The translations under genes were made by a program, and so were the position numbers. A DNA stretch of 22,563 nt, taken from CAVBBU01 sp963593765 (GTDB lineage Bacteria > Bacillota > Clostridia > Lachnospirales > Lachnospiraceae). The stretch covers positions 1-22,563 of the forward strand of contig CAVBBU010000024.1 in NCBI GenBank assembly GCA_963593765.1. The letters run 5' to 3'. Shown here in pieces: positions 1-9,347 of the stretch. The notes below the pieces were generated by a model that worked only from the letters and a program-made list of their open reading frames with translations, did no database searches and was not told where the DNA came from. Every line of letters begins with the position of its first letter. Position 1 is the first letter of the stretch.

Positions 1-3000
1 CCAAGCAGCTCTGCCGTTGACTTTCCAACTCCTGCTCTAGCCATAAAATCATCCTTGGATAAAAATTCTCCGCCTGCTGCCGCACCTTCGATTGCATTAG
101 CTGCTGTTTCGCCAAGTCCGTCTATGCTAGATAACGACGGCATTATCCTGCCATCCTCTGTGATAGTAAAGGCATTTGCCTTTGCCTTATATATATCTAT
201 AGGTACAAACTCAAAGCCACGAGCATACATCTCCTCAACTATACGCATATCACGAAGTGAGTCCTGCTCCTTGTTTGTCAGTGTATCCTTTCTAGCCTTG
301 TAATCCTTTAGATTATACTTAAGCCTGTCCTTTCCCATACACATAAGCTCGTAGGAAAAGCCGGATGCACGTATAGAAAAATATGCCGCATAGTAGGCAA
401 GCGGATAAAAAATCTTGCAGTAGGCTATACGCCATGCCATCATAACATATGCGGCAGCATGTGCCTTAGGGAACATATATTTTATCTTCTCGGCAGATTC
501 TATATACCAGTCCGGAACGTTATGCTCCTTCATATGCTCCTTCCAAACTGTCCACTTATCATCTACCTTGTGCTTAGCTACATTACCCTTACGGATATTT
601 TCCATAATGGTAAATGCCTCACTTGGGTCAAGCCCCATCTCTATAAGATAAATCATAATATCATCTCTGGTACATATGGCAGTTCGAATAGTTGCCTTTC
701 CCTCCTCTATAAGAGTTTGTGCATTGCCAAGCCAAACATCTGTTCCATGTGAAAGACCTGATATACGAACAAGGTCGGTAAAGCCCTGAGGCTTTGCATC
801 TATAACCATTTGCATAGCAAAGTCTGTTCCAAACTCCGGTATGCCTAGAGCACCAAGCTTGCAGCCTCCTATATCCTCCGGCTTAATTCCAAGTGCAGAG
901 GTATCCTGAAACAGGCTCATAACCTCCTTAGAATCAAGCGGTATATCCTTAACCGGATCTATGCCTGTTAGGTCCTGAAGCATACGTATCATGGTTGGAT
1001 CCTGATGGCCTAGTATGTCAAGCTTAAGCAGGTTGTGGTCTATAGCGTGATACTCAAAGTGAGTTGTAATAATAGGTGAATTGACATCATTTGCAGGATG
1101 CTGAACCGGTGTAAATGAATATATCTCCTCACCGTGCGGCACAACTACTATTCCGCCTGGGTGCTGACCTGTAGTTCTCTTAACTCCAACGCAGCCCTGA
1201 ACTATTCTGTCTATCTCACATTTTCTTTTTCTCTCGCCACGCTCCTCGAAATATTTTTTCACATAGCCATACGCTGTCTTGTCTGCAAGGCCGCCTATAG
1301 TTCCTGCTCTGTAGGTCTGCCCCTTACCAAATATTACCTCTGTATATGCATGTGCTACTGACTGCTCCTCGCCGGAAAAGTTAAGGTCTATATCCGGCTC
1401 CTTATCTCCCTTAAAGCCAAGGAAGGTTTCAAATGGTATATCAAAGCCATCCTTTTTAAGTGGCTTTCCGCAAACCGGACATATCTTATCCGGCATATCA
1501 CAGCCTGCCATGCCTGCATATTCCTTGACCTCGTCTGAATCAAAATCAGAATACTTGCAATTAGGGCAGTAATAATGCGGTGGCAGAGGATTAACCTCTG
1601 TTATGCCAGATGTATATGCAGCAAAGGAAGACCCGACAGAGCCTCTCGAGCCTACTAGGTAGCCGTCAGCTATAGACTTATCTACCAGCTTTTTTGCTAT
1701 TATATACATAACTGCAAAGCCATTAGTAATAATAGAATTAAGCTCTCTCTCTAGTCTCTTTTCTACTATCTCCGGAAGCTTATCACCATACTGCTCATGT
1801 GCCTTTTTATAACAGGCATTTCTTAGATCTGTATCTGAATTTTCTATCACAGGCGGACACTTATCTGGTCTTACTGGCTCGACATATTCTATCATGTCCG
1901 CAATTTTTCTAGTATTAGTTACTACAACCTCGTAAGCCTTTTTTTGTCCAAGATAAGAAAACTCATCAAGCATCTCATCTGTAGTTTTTAAGAAAAGCGG
2001 TGGCTGAATGTCTGCATCATCAAAGCCCTTAGATGCATGTATAATTCTTCTGTATATCTCATCCTCAGGATCTAGAAAATGTACATCGCCTGTAGCACAA
2101 ACTGGTTTTCCGTACTTTTCTCCAAGCTCTACTAGCCTTTTATTTATATCCTGCAGCTGTTCGACTGTGCTTACAGAAAACTTGTCGCTATCAAGCATAT
2201 ATCTATTATTTCCTATAGGCTGAATCTCAATGTAGTCGTAAAAGTCAACTAGCCTTTGAATCTCGCTATCGCTCTCACCTCTTATAACAGCCTCATACAG
2301 CTCTCCAGCAGAGCAGGCACTTCCTATAATAAGTCCTTCTCTGTATTTGCTAAGCTCACTCTTTGGTATTTGCGGCTTTCTATTATAATATTTGATATTT
2401 GAATATGATATAAGCCTGTATAGATTAACTCTGCCTATCTCATTTTGAATAAGTATAATCACATGATGAGTTGGCATTTTCTTAATAATATCACTGCTTG
2501 TTTTTGCCATAGAGATAATCTCAGAAAGCGTACTTACATTTTGCTCTCTAAGCATATCCATAAACCTTATCCATATATTAGCCGTACACTCGGCATCATC
2601 TACCGCCCTGTGGTGATTATCTAGCGATATGCCAAGTGCCTTAGCTACTGTATCAAGCTTAAATCTGCTAAGCCTTGGAAGAAGCAGTCTCGCCATAGCT
2701 ACAGTATCTACTATAGCAGACTCAAAGCTTAAGTTAAGAGCTTTTGCTGCCTCACGTATAAAGCTGGTATCAAAGGAAGCATTGTGTGCAACTATTACAC
2801 TCCCCTCGCAAAACCTTAGAAACTCAGGAAGTATACTGTCTATAGTCGGGCTATCTATAACCATGCTATCGTCTATATGGGTTAGCTCCTGTATTCTAAA
2901 TGGTATAGGAACCTTAGGATTAACAAAGGTCGAATATCTGTCAATAATTTTTCCGCCCGATACCTTAACAGCACCTATTTCTATTATCTTGTCATTAACA

Positions 3001-4370
3001 GGAGAAAAGCCTGTTGTTTCTATATCAAAAACAACATACGAATCATCAAGAGTATACTCTCCCGGATTAATGATAATCTCCTTTATATCATCTACTAGGT
3101 AACCCTCGACTCCATATAGTATCTTAGGTGCACCCTCCTTCATATCTCTTACAGTATGAAATGCCTCCGGAAATGCCTGCACATTGCCATGGTCTGTAAT
3201 GGCTATAGAATCCCAGCCCCACTTAGCTGCTCTCTTTATAATATCCGCTGCAGATGAAACCGCATCAAGGTCACTCATCTTAGTATGACAATGCAGCTCA
3301 ACTCTCTTTTCCTTGGCAGTATCTACTCTTGATAGCTCGTGAAAGCTTTCACATTTTTTAATTCCAAGAACAGATCCGATAGTTAGCTCTCCATCAAACT
3401 TATCTATAGTAGTCATTCCATGCAGCTTAATATAGCTGCCCTTTTTTATGGCAGAGCGAACTAGCTCTTCCCTGCCCTCATCTGCAAAGAGCTTAACTGT
3501 AATAGAATCTGTAAAATCAGTTATATTAAATATAAAAAGTGTTTTACCACTTCTAAGAAGTCTTTCCTCAAGGCTAAAAATATATGCACGAACTGTTATC
3601 TCGCCTACATTGCCCTCTACGTCCTTTAGCTGTATAAAGCTATCATCAAAATCTCTTCCATATAATACGTCGGGATTTGCAGGCTTTTTAACGTAACCAG
3701 ATTTTGCCATCTTTTTTGGCTTGCTATCCTTACCCGGATCTAGGACAATATCCTTTTCTTTTTTTTCTTTGCCATTATCTTCGGTATCACCTATAAATTT
3801 ATCGTCCTTAATTACCCTCTCTACCTGCTTTGGAGTAACAGATTCTTCCTTTGGAAGGCTGTCTATATATTCGACATATTTAAGGCTAATATTTGCATCT
3901 ATATGGCAGCGGTTTTTGTATATCTCTTCCTCAAGAAATTTTGCAAGGTCACCTGCGACTGCCCTGTAGGTTATATCATCCGGAACAGTAAGCTCTAAGG
4001 TATCATCAGAAGGAAAGCTAATATCTGCCTTTTGAAGAATAGCATATTCTATAATATCATGCTCCTTAACGTCCTCTAATATAGTGTCCTTATATATGTC
4101 ATAAAGATTTTTAGCATTGTACTGGGCAGAGAGCCTAAAGCTTTCTTTAATATATATTTTTATTTTTTTAGATGGATAAAGTTTAGTCTTTATAAGCCCT
4201 TCCATTTTTCTAATGCTGGCTCTGTCAATTATATGGCTTGAAATTATATATATAACAAGATAACTGTAATCAGATGGTGCTGTAATCTTTTCTACATCAA
4301 CATCCAAAAACAGTTCTCTTAGGTCATTACTTATATTTAGCTTATTAAATACATCAATAAATTTATGCAT
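1..4370 (-). CDS. polC: DNA polymerase III subunit alpha, Gram-positive PolC type (3' end cut by window edge)
   Basis: Replicative DNA polymerase of low-GC Gram-positives, with polymerase and proofreading exonuclease in one chain. The frame is open from ATG at 4370 to the left edge (1,456 codons). Visible parts in order: N-terminal domain; Lys/Glu/Asp-rich linker near residues 195-225; OB-fold-like region about 250-320; first half of the PHP domain starting with His-Cys-His at 360-362; inserted DnaQ-type exonuclease with Asp449-Ile-Glu451 and an HRAVDDA motif (His587, Asp592); second half of PHP; four-cysteine zinc site (CPNC from 935, CPVC ending at 967); palm motif PDIDLNFSG with catalytic Asp993 and Asp995. 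The last codons in the window read as the usual extreme C-terminus, so roughly 15-25 residues are missing. Only 4 bases separate it from the ispG stop, and the ribosome site is weak (TAGG), so translational coupling is likely. I checked the frame at five points and found no frameshift. Confidence 0.96.
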   Translation of the reverse strand, partial: MHKFIDVFNKLNISNDLRELFLDVDVEKITAPSDYSYLVIYIISSHIIDRASIRKMEGLIKTKLYPSKKIKIYIKESFRLSAQYNAKNLYDIYKDTILEDVKEHDIIEYAILQKADISFPSDDTLELTVPDDITYRAVAGDLAKFLEEEIYKNRCHIDANISLKYVEYIDSLPKEESVTPKQVERVIKDDKFIGDTEDNGKEKKEKDIVLDPGKDSKPKKMAKSGYVKKPANPDVLYGRDFDDSFIQLKDVEGNVGEITVRAYIFSLEERLLRSGKTLFIFNITDFTDSITVKLFADEGREELVRSAIKKGSYIKLHGMTTIDKFDGELTIGSVLGIKKCESFHELSRVDTAKEKRVELHCHTKMSDLDAVSSAADIIKRAAKWGWDSIAITDHGNVQAFPEAFHTVRDMKEGAPKILYGVEGYLVDDIKEIIINPGEYTLDDSYVVFDIETTGFSPVNDKIIEIGAVKVSGGKIIDRYSTFVNPKVPIPFRIQELTHIDDSMVIDSPTIDSILPEFLRFCEGSVIVAHNASFDTSFIREAAKALNLSFESAIVDTVAMARLLLPRLSRFKLDTVAKALGISLDNHHRAVDDAECTANIWIRFMDMLREQNVSTLSEIISMAKTSSDIIKKMPTHHVIILIQNEIGRVNLYRLISYSNIKYYNRKPQIPKSELSKYREGLIIGSACSAGELYEAVIRGESDSEIQRLVDFYDYIEIQPIGNNRYMLDSDKFSVSTVEQLQDINKRLVELGEKYGKPVCATGDVHFLDPEDEIYRRIIHASKGFDDADIQPPLFLKTTDEMLDEFSYLGQKKAYEVVVTNTRKIADMIEYVEPVRPDKCPPVIENSDTDLRNACYKKAHEQYGDKLPEIVEKRLERELNSIITNGFAVMYIIAKKLVDKSIADGYLVGSRGSVGSSFAAYTSGITEVNPLPPHYYCPNCKYSDFDSDEVKEYAGMAGCDMPDKICPVCGKPLKKDGFDIPFETFLGFKGDKEPDIDLNFSGEEQSVAHAYTEVIFGKGQTYRAGTIGGLADKTAYGYVKKYFEERGERKRKCEIDRIVQGCVGVKRTTGQHPGGIVVVPHGEEIYSFTPVQHPANDVNSPIITTHFEYHAIDHNLLKLDILGHQDPTMIRMLQDLTGIDPVKDIPLDSKEVMSLFQDTSALGIKPEDIGGCKLGALGIPEFGTDFAMQMVIDAKPQGFTDLVRISGLSHGTDVWLGNAQTLIEEGKATIRTAICTRDDIMIYLIEMGLDPSEAFTIMENIRKGNVAKHKVDDKWTVWKEHMKEHNVPDWYIESAEKIKYMFPKAHAAAYVMMAWRIAYCKIFYPLAYYAAYFSIRASGFSYELMCMGKDRLKYNLKDYKARKDTLTNKEQDSLRDMRIVEEMYARGFEFVPIDIYKAKANAFTITEDGRIMPSLSSIDGLGETAANAIEGAAAGGEFLSKDDFMARAGVGKSTAELL

Positions 4371-4374
4371 ATAC

Positions 4375-5439
4375 CTACTGATTATTCTTTACCATATTAT
4401 CTAATTCTTCCTTTAGAGCAGTTAGAAGCTTATCCTCAGGAAGCTTAAGGGCGACCTCTCCCTTTTTTATAAGAAGTCCCTCGCCTATTCCGCCTGCTAT
4501 GCCTATGTCTGCCTCTCTTGCCTCTCCGGGGCCATTGACCACGCAGCCCATAACAGCAACCTTTATATCAAGGTCATAGCCAGCTACAAGCCTGTCAACC
4601 TTATCTGCAAGGCCTATAAGATCTATTCTTGTTCTTCCACATGTCGGACAAGAAACAACCTCTATGCCGCCCTTTCTAAGTCCAAGAGTTTTAAGTATCT
4701 CCTTTGCACAAAGAACCTCCTCGACTGGATCTCCTGTAAGCGAAACTCTTATAGTATCTCCTATGCCCTCATAGAGTATAATTCCTGTTCCTATAGAAGA
4801 CTTAACTGTTCCTCTCTTTAGAGTTCCTGCCTCTGTAATTCCTACATGAAGCGGAAGATCTGTTTTACCAGCTATAAGCTCATGTGCCTTAATGCACATA
4901 AGTACGTCTGATGATTTAATGCTTATAACAAGGTTGTCATATCCAAGCTCATTAATTATTCTAACCTTATCAAGAGCAGACTCTACCAAGCCCTCTGCAC
5001 AAACTCCGTGATATTTTTCAAGCAGCTCCTTTTCAAGCGATCCGGAATTAACACCCACTCTTATAGGTATATTTCCTGCCTTAGCAGTATCTACGACTGC
5101 CTTTATTCTATCTATGCTGCCTATGTTTCCCGGATTTATTCTAATCTTATCTGCACCATGCTCTATAGCTGCTATGGCTAGCTTATAATCAAAATGTATG
5201 TCAGCAACAAGAGGTATATGTATATATTTTTTAATCTCCTCTAGTGCTTTTGCAGCGGCCATATCAGGAATTGCAACTCTTATAATATCGCAGCCTGCCT
5301 CCTCTAGTGCATATATCTGCTTTACAGTTGCCTCTATATCATCAGTTTTAGTATTACACATAGACTGGATAAGTATAGGGCGACCGCCACCTATAGTTTT
5401 ATTTCCAATTTTAACCTCTTTTGTAATTCGTCTGTTCAT
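4375..5439 (-). CDS. ispG: 4-hydroxy-3-methylbut-2-en-1-yl diphosphate synthase (IspG/GcpE)
   Basis: Penultimate enzyme of the MEP isoprenoid pathway. It converts methylerythritol cyclodiphosphate to HMBPP using a 4Fe-4S cluster. At 354 residues it matches the short bacterial form without the inserted domain of plant enzymes. The N-terminal TIM-barrel part contains PLVADIHFDY at about 76-85 and RINPGNIG at 100-107. The cluster ligands are Cys264 and Cys267 (SCPTCGRTRIDL) and Cys299 in GCVVNGPGEA, followed by Glu306, the usual fourth ligand. The start is ATG at 5439, 4 bases after the rseP stop, with AGGATAA upstream. Its place between rseP and polC is common in Clostridia, where proS sits in Bacillus. 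With dxr and uppS it gives this cluster an isoprenoid and lipid-carrier theme. Confidence 0.97.
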   Translation of the reverse strand: MNRRITKEVKIGNKTIGGGRPILIQSMCNTKTDDIEATVKQIYALEEAGCDIIRVAIPDMAAAKALEEIKKYIHIPLVADIHFDYKLAIAAIEHGADKIRINPGNIGSIDRIKAVVDTAKAGNIPIRVGVNSGSLEKELLEKYHGVCAEGLVESALDKVRIINELGYDNLVISIKSSDVLMCIKAHELIAGKTDLPLHVGITEAGTLKRGTVKSSIGTGIILYEGIGDTIRVSLTGDPVEEVLCAKEILKTLGLRKGGIEVVSCPTCGRTRIDLIGLADKVDRLVAGYDLDIKVAVMGCVVNGPGEAREADIGIAGGIGEGLLIKKGEVALKLPEDKLLTALKEELDNMVKNNQ

Positions 5440-5443
5440 AGCA

Positions 5444-6529
5444 TTATCCTATAATAAATTTATCTATATCATGCAGAAGTAGTACAGCCATAAGTGCCAT
5501 AAGAAGTGCAAAGCCAACTGTATGGACTATAGCCTCTGCCTTTCTGCTAACCGGCTTTCTTCTAATCGCTTCTATAATTAAAAATACTAATCTTCCGCCA
5601 TCAAGAGCAGGAAACGGAAGCAGATTCATAATTCCTATGCCTGCACTTAAAAGTATAATTAGATTAAGAATAGTTAAAACTGTAGTAAGAAGTCCATATT
5701 TCATAGATTCATCTACAGCCTCACTTGTAATAGCAACCATACCTACTGCACCGGAAATATCATCAGACTTAGCCTTTCCGGAGAGCAGATATTTTAAGCT
5801 TTCTATAGTTGAATCGAACATATATTTAATCTCATGGCACGAGTAATATAATATATTTCCAATTCCGCTTATCTTCTTGTTTGATGTATCTAGGCTAAGC
5901 CCTAGCATGTATTTTACCTGACCGTCATCAGATATTTCCTTTTTCGGAGTAATGGTATATGTATAGCTTTCGTCCTTGCCATCAGCCTCTCTTTCTACAG
6001 TAACATCTACAGTTTTTCCTTGATGCGTAAAAAGATATAAAGACATATCTCTATAAAAAACTATTTTTTTATTATCTATCCTTACTATCTTATCTCCTGC
6101 TTCTATGCCTACCTCGCTTGCAGGATAGCCATCCAGGGTGCTTTCAACTATAGCCATATCCTCACCCGATGCACAGACTATAACTATAGCAGCTAAAAAT
6201 GCAAGAATAATATTTGCTAATGGTCCTGCTGCAATCGTTGCTATGCGACAGCCAACCGGTGCACTATTAAATGAGCCGTCATTTTCCTCGACACCTTTAG
6301 CTATCTCGTCCTCTCCAAGGTCCTCACCCTTAAGAGCACAGCTGCCGCCAAAGGGAAACAGCTTAATCGAATAATTTGTTAGCCTTCCCTTGTAGGTATA
6401 TATTCTAGGGCCTATGCCTATAGAAAATTCCTCAACAGTCATCCCAGATTTTACAGCAACTAAAAAATGCCCCAGCTCATGTATAAAAACTATAATACCT
6501 AAAACTAATATTGCTATAATTACGCTCAA
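5444..6529 (-). CDS. rseP: RIP metalloprotease, site-2 protease family (RseP/RasP)
   Basis: Membrane-embedded zinc protease that cuts transmembrane substrates such as anti-sigma factors or leftover signal peptides. The 361 residues show HELGH (His17, Glu18, His21) inside the first membrane helix, another helix near 98-120, one PDZ domain about 125-200, and C-terminal helices near 281-305 and 335-352. The third metal ligand lies in NLLPFPALDGGRL (Asp310). The start is TTG at 6529, sharing four bases (TTGA) with the dxr stop, with AGGAG about 11 bases upstream. This start leaves the hydrophobic segment and catalytic motif in the usual N-terminal place. All active-site residues are present. Its substrate here is unknown. 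Confidence 0.95.
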   Translation of the reverse strand: MSVIIAILVLGIIVFIHELGHFLVAVKSGMTVEEFSIGIGPRIYTYKGRLTNYSIKLFPFGGSCALKGEDLGEDEIAKGVEENDGSFNSAPVGCRIATIAAGPLANIILAFLAAIVIVCASGEDMAIVESTLDGYPASEVGIEAGDKIVRIDNKKIVFYRDMSLYLFTHQGKTVDVTVEREADGKDESYTYTITPKKEISDDGQVKYMLGLSLDTSNKKISGIGNILYYSCHEIKYMFDSTIESLKYLLSGKAKSDDISGAVGMVAITSEAVDESMKYGLLTTVLTILNLIILLSAGIGIMNLLPFPALDGGRLVFLIIEAIRRKPVSRKAEAIVHTVGFALLMALMAVLLLHDIDKFIIG

Positions 6530-7665
6530 TGTCTTACTAGCTCCTCAACCTCTTTTTGTATATCTAATATGTCGTCCACGCTTGGACTAGCTATAAACTT
6601 GTGGCTATCCATAGCTTCCTTTATCTTAGCTGTTATCTGCATATAGCTTATTTCTTTATTTAAAAACATAGCTACTGCCGCCTCATCTGCTGCATTAAAT
6701 ACAGTAGGCATACTTCCGCCTATTCTTCCTGCATTAATTCCAAGCCTTAGTCCGTCAAATACATCCATATCTGGCTTTTCAAGCTGTATATCAGTTAGCT
6801 TACTAAAGTCTAGCCTATCGCCCTTTAGGTATCTCCTATTTGGATAATACAGAGCATACTGTATAGGAAGCTTCATATCCGGAGTTCCAAGCTGTGCTAT
6901 AACAGCACCATCCTCGTATTGAACCATAGAATGAATTATGCTCTTTGGCTGAACAACAACCTCTATATCATCTACAGAAACATCAAATAACCAATGAGCC
7001 TCCATAACCTCTAGGGCCTTATTAACCATGGTTGATGAATCTATAGTTATCTTATGCCCCATGCTCCAGTTAGGGTGCTTTAGTGCATCCTCTAGTGTAA
7101 CGCTCTCTAGCTGTGCTTTGGTATATCCTCTAAATGGTCCGCCTGATGCAGTAAGAAGTATCTTATCTATTTTATTTGCTTCATTACCTTGAAGACACTG
7201 AAAGATAGCACTATGCTCAGAATCTACTGGAAGAAGCTTTACCCCACACTCCTTTACAAGCGGAATAATAATATGCCCTGCACAAACAAGTGTTTCTTTG
7301 TTTGCGAGTGCTATGTCCTTTCCTGCTTTAATGGCTGCTATAGTTGGCTTAATTCCTATCATGCCGACAACAGCCGTAACAACTATGTCCGCATCAGATA
7401 GCGTTGCAATCTCTATAAGTCCGTCCATGCCTGCACTGATTTTGCAGTCTGTATCGGAAACATTTGCCCTAAGCTCTTTAGCCTTTTTTTCATCAAAAAC
7501 ACATGCAGCCCTTGGCTTATATTTTCTTATCTGCTCTTCAAGCAGCTTTATATTAGAGCCTGCTGCAAGTCCAACTACCTCTATGTCATCATTTGCACTA
7601 ACTATCTCTAGCGTTTGAGTTCCTACAGAGCCTGTAGATCCAAGTACAGAAATTTTTTTATTCAT
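6526..7665 (-). CDS. dxr: 1-deoxy-D-xylulose 5-phosphate reductoisomerase
   Basis: Second step of the MEP pathway: NADPH-dependent rearrangement and reduction of DXP to methylerythritol 4-phosphate. The 379 residues match the family length. The NADPH-binding GSTGSVG is at 9-15, NKE at 122-124, metal ligands Asp148 and Glu150 in PVDSEHSAIFQ and Glu219, and the substrate loop ASGGPFRG at 173-180. The start is ATG at 7665, just after the cdsA stop, with TAGGA upstream. The gene ends in TGA, which overlaps the TTG start of rseP and shows that UGA is a normal stop in this genome. Confidence 0.97.
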   Translation of the reverse strand: MNKKISVLGSTGSVGTQTLEIVSANDDIEVVGLAAGSNIKLLEEQIRKYKPRAACVFDEKKAKELRANVSDTDCKISAGMDGLIEIATLSDADIVVTAVVGMIGIKPTIAAIKAGKDIALANKETLVCAGHIIIPLVKECGVKLLPVDSEHSAIFQCLQGNEANKIDKILLTASGGPFRGYTKAQLESVTLEDALKHPNWSMGHKITIDSSTMVNKALEVMEAHWLFDVSVDDIEVVVQPKSIIHSMVQYEDGAVIAQLGTPDMKLPIQYALYYPNRRYLKGDRLDFSKLTDIQLEKPDMDVFDGLRLGINAGRIGGSMPTVFNAADEAAVAMFLNKEISYMQITAKIKEAMDSHKFIASPSVDDILDIQKEVEELVRH

Positions 7666-7669
7666 AATA

Positions 7670-8560
7670 TTATCCTATCAGCTTTCCTATAAAATATTGT
7701 ATAAAGACTATAGAAAAATAAACTATAGGTGCAGTAAAAAGCATGCTGTCAAATCTATCTAGTATACCGCCATGCCCTGGTATGATATGGCCGTAGTCCT
7801 TTATGCTGTGATTTCTTTTTATGGCAGATGCAGCAAGGTCGCCTATCTGAGATATAACAGCTCCTATGGCACATGATGCCGCACAGGTAAGCCTTGGATA
7901 AAGCGAATCACTAAAGCCGCTTATGCATACCGTTGCAAATATATATCCTATAAGGCTAGAGCCTATAACTCCGCCGAGGCAACCCTCGACTGTTTTTTTA
8001 GGGCTAAGAACCGGTGCTATCTTGTGCCTTCCAAGTAACATTCCGGATACATATGCACAGGTGTCGCTTCCCCAGCTTGATATAATTATAAGCCATGCGT
8101 AGTATGAGCCGCCCTGCATAACTCTAGTTAGATACAGATAAGAGAAAAATACTCCTACATAAAATATTCCCATAAAGCATATCGCAACCTGCTCTGTAGA
8201 ATATTTTGGAAATGTCAGTACATATATAGCCATAATCGCAAGAAGTGCAATTATAAAATATGCCATAATTATCTCTAGGTTTCTGGAATATGTACTCCAT
8301 CGTCTAAGCTCTGCTATATCCTCTAGCTCAAAATAAATATATACCTTTGAGATGGCTATATGGATGTAGTAGCTAAGCACGCTTAAGTAGCCTACCACGC
8401 CAAGGAGCTTTTTTTCTATGCCTACTACCTTGTATAATTCATATAAGCCTATTAGGGATATGGCAAGCGATACTGCCCAAAGAGGAAGTCCTCCTACAAA
8501 TATAAAGCCTATAGCTAGTATAAGAAGAATTATTCCGCTTATAAGTCTAGTTCTAAACAT
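7670..8560 (-). CDS. cdsA: Phosphatidate cytidylyltransferase (CDP-diglyceride synthase)
   Basis: Integral membrane enzyme making CDP-diacylglycerol from phosphatidate and CTP, the branch point for phosphatidylglycerol and cardiolipin. The 296 residues hold about eight hydrophobic segments. The C-terminal family signature starts at about residue 237: GDLAASAIKR (Asp241, Lys248) followed by a PGHGGILDRFDS stretch with Asp268. The start ATG overlaps the uppS stop by one base (TAATG at 8562-8558), so coupled translation is expected. The uppS-cdsA-dxr order is the standard Firmicutes arrangement. Confidence 0.96.
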   Translation of the reverse strand: MFRTRLISGIILLILAIGFIFVGGLPLWAVSLAISLIGLYELYKVVGIEKKLLGVVGYLSVLSYYIHIAISKVYIYFELEDIAELRRWSTYSRNLEIIMAYFIIALLAIMAIYVLTFPKYSTEQVAICFMGIFYVGVFFSYLYLTRVMQGGSYYAWLIIISSWGSDTCAYVSGMLLGRHKIAPVLSPKKTVEGCLGGVIGSSLIGYIFATVCISGFSDSLYPRLTCAASCAIGAVISQIGDLAASAIKRNHSIKDYGHIIPGHGGILDRFDSMLFTAPIVYFSIVFIQYFIGKLIG

Positions 8561-9279
8561 TATCTGCCTCCAAATCTTCGCTCTCTTTTGTTATATGCAA
8601 TAATCGCATCCTCTAGCTCTTTGTTATTAAAGTCAGGCCAAAGAGTATCTGTAATATATATCTCGCTATATGCTATCTGCCAAAGCAGAAAATTAGATAT
8701 TCTAAGTTCTCCGCTGGTTCTAATTAGAAGGTCAGGATCAGGCATGCCCTTTGTATCAAGATAGCTAGATACTAGGCTCTCGTCAACATTTGCAAGGTCA
8801 AGCCTTCCCTCTTTATAGTCTGTAAGCATATGCCTAACGGCTCTTGTTATCTCGTCTCTTCCGCCATAATTAACAGCAAATGTAAATGTCATTCCGCTGT
8901 TGTCCTTAGTTTTAGCTACAAGATTATCTATGCCCTTTTTAATGTCGTCTGCAAATCTTGATTCCTCGCCTATCATGCGTATGCGTATATTGTTATTCAT
9001 AGCCTTATCAACTATCTTAACCATATAATATCTAAAAAGCTGCATAAGAGCACCTACTTCTTCACTGCTTCTCTTCCAGTTTTCTGTAGAAAAGGCATAT
9101 ACAGTAAGATATTTTACACCGAGCCTTGCGCAGCTTTCTAATATATGCTCCAAGGTTTCACAGCCTGCCTTGTGTCCTGCTGCTCTAGGAAGCATACGCT
9201 TTGCCGCCCAGCGACCATTGCCATCTAATATAATTGCTATATGATCCGGAATTACTAAACCCTCTAGTCTGTTATCCAT
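8560..9279 (-). CDS. uppS: Undecaprenyl diphosphate synthase (cis-prenyltransferase)
   Basis: Adds IPP units to farnesyl diphosphate in cis to make undecaprenyl diphosphate, the lipid carrier for peptidoglycan and wall polymers. The 239 residues contain the catalytic DGNGRWA (Asp19, Asn21, Arg23) near the N-terminus, FSTENWKR at about 63-70, and the conserved C-terminal block with RTSGE at 187-191, SNFLLWQ and Glu206. Arg187 and Arg193 fit the diphosphate-binding arginines. The start is ATG at 9279 with a strong AAGGAG six bases upstream. It is the only gene in the cluster preceded by a sizeable gap (68 bases), which holds a hairpin. MEP-pathway genes dxr and ispG lie downstream in the same operon. 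Confidence 0.97.
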   Translation of the reverse strand: MDNRLEGLVIPDHIAIILDGNGRWAAKRMLPRAAGHKAGCETLEHILESCARLGVKYLTVYAFSTENWKRSSEEVGALMQLFRYYMVKIVDKAMNNNIRIRMIGEESRFADDIKKGIDNLVAKTKDNSGMTFTFAVNYGGRDEITRAVRHMLTDYKEGRLDLANVDESLVSSYLDTKGMPDPDLLIRTSGELRISNFLLWQIAYSEIYITDTLWPDFNNKELEDAIIAYNKRERRFGGR

Positions 9280-9298
9280 AGCTCTCCTTAACTTATTA

Positions 9299-9325
9299 TA
9301 GGGAAGGGAAATATCCCCTCCCCTA
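9299..9325 (-). other. Intergenic hairpin between frr and uppS
   Basis: Sense-strand arms TAGGGGAGGG and CCCTTCCCTA pair over 10 bases with one G-U pair and enclose a 7-base loop. No T-run follows (next bases TAATAAG), so it is not a typical intrinsic terminator for minus-strand transcription. It lies between the frr stop (9348) and the uppS ribosome site (about 9284-9289), where it could be a processing or stability element or a weak attenuator. The structure is plain in the sequence; the role is inference. Confidence 0.6.
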
Positions 9326-9347
9326 TTTGATAGTAATGTAATTATTC

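Noticed and set aside
1..4370. Several plus-strand open frames of 70-157 codons in this stretch
   Set aside because: They lie antisense to the continuous polC frame, have Ser/Leu/Ile-rich shadow composition and no family resemblance.
6526..6528. Alternative genetic code reading UGA as an amino acid
   Set aside because: dxr ends at a TGA exactly at its expected length, with rseP starting there. TGG is used for Trp in conserved motifs.
9299..9325. frr-uppS hairpin as a transcription terminator
   Set aside because: No T-run follows the stem on the transcribed strand, and the downstream genes normally belong to the same operon.
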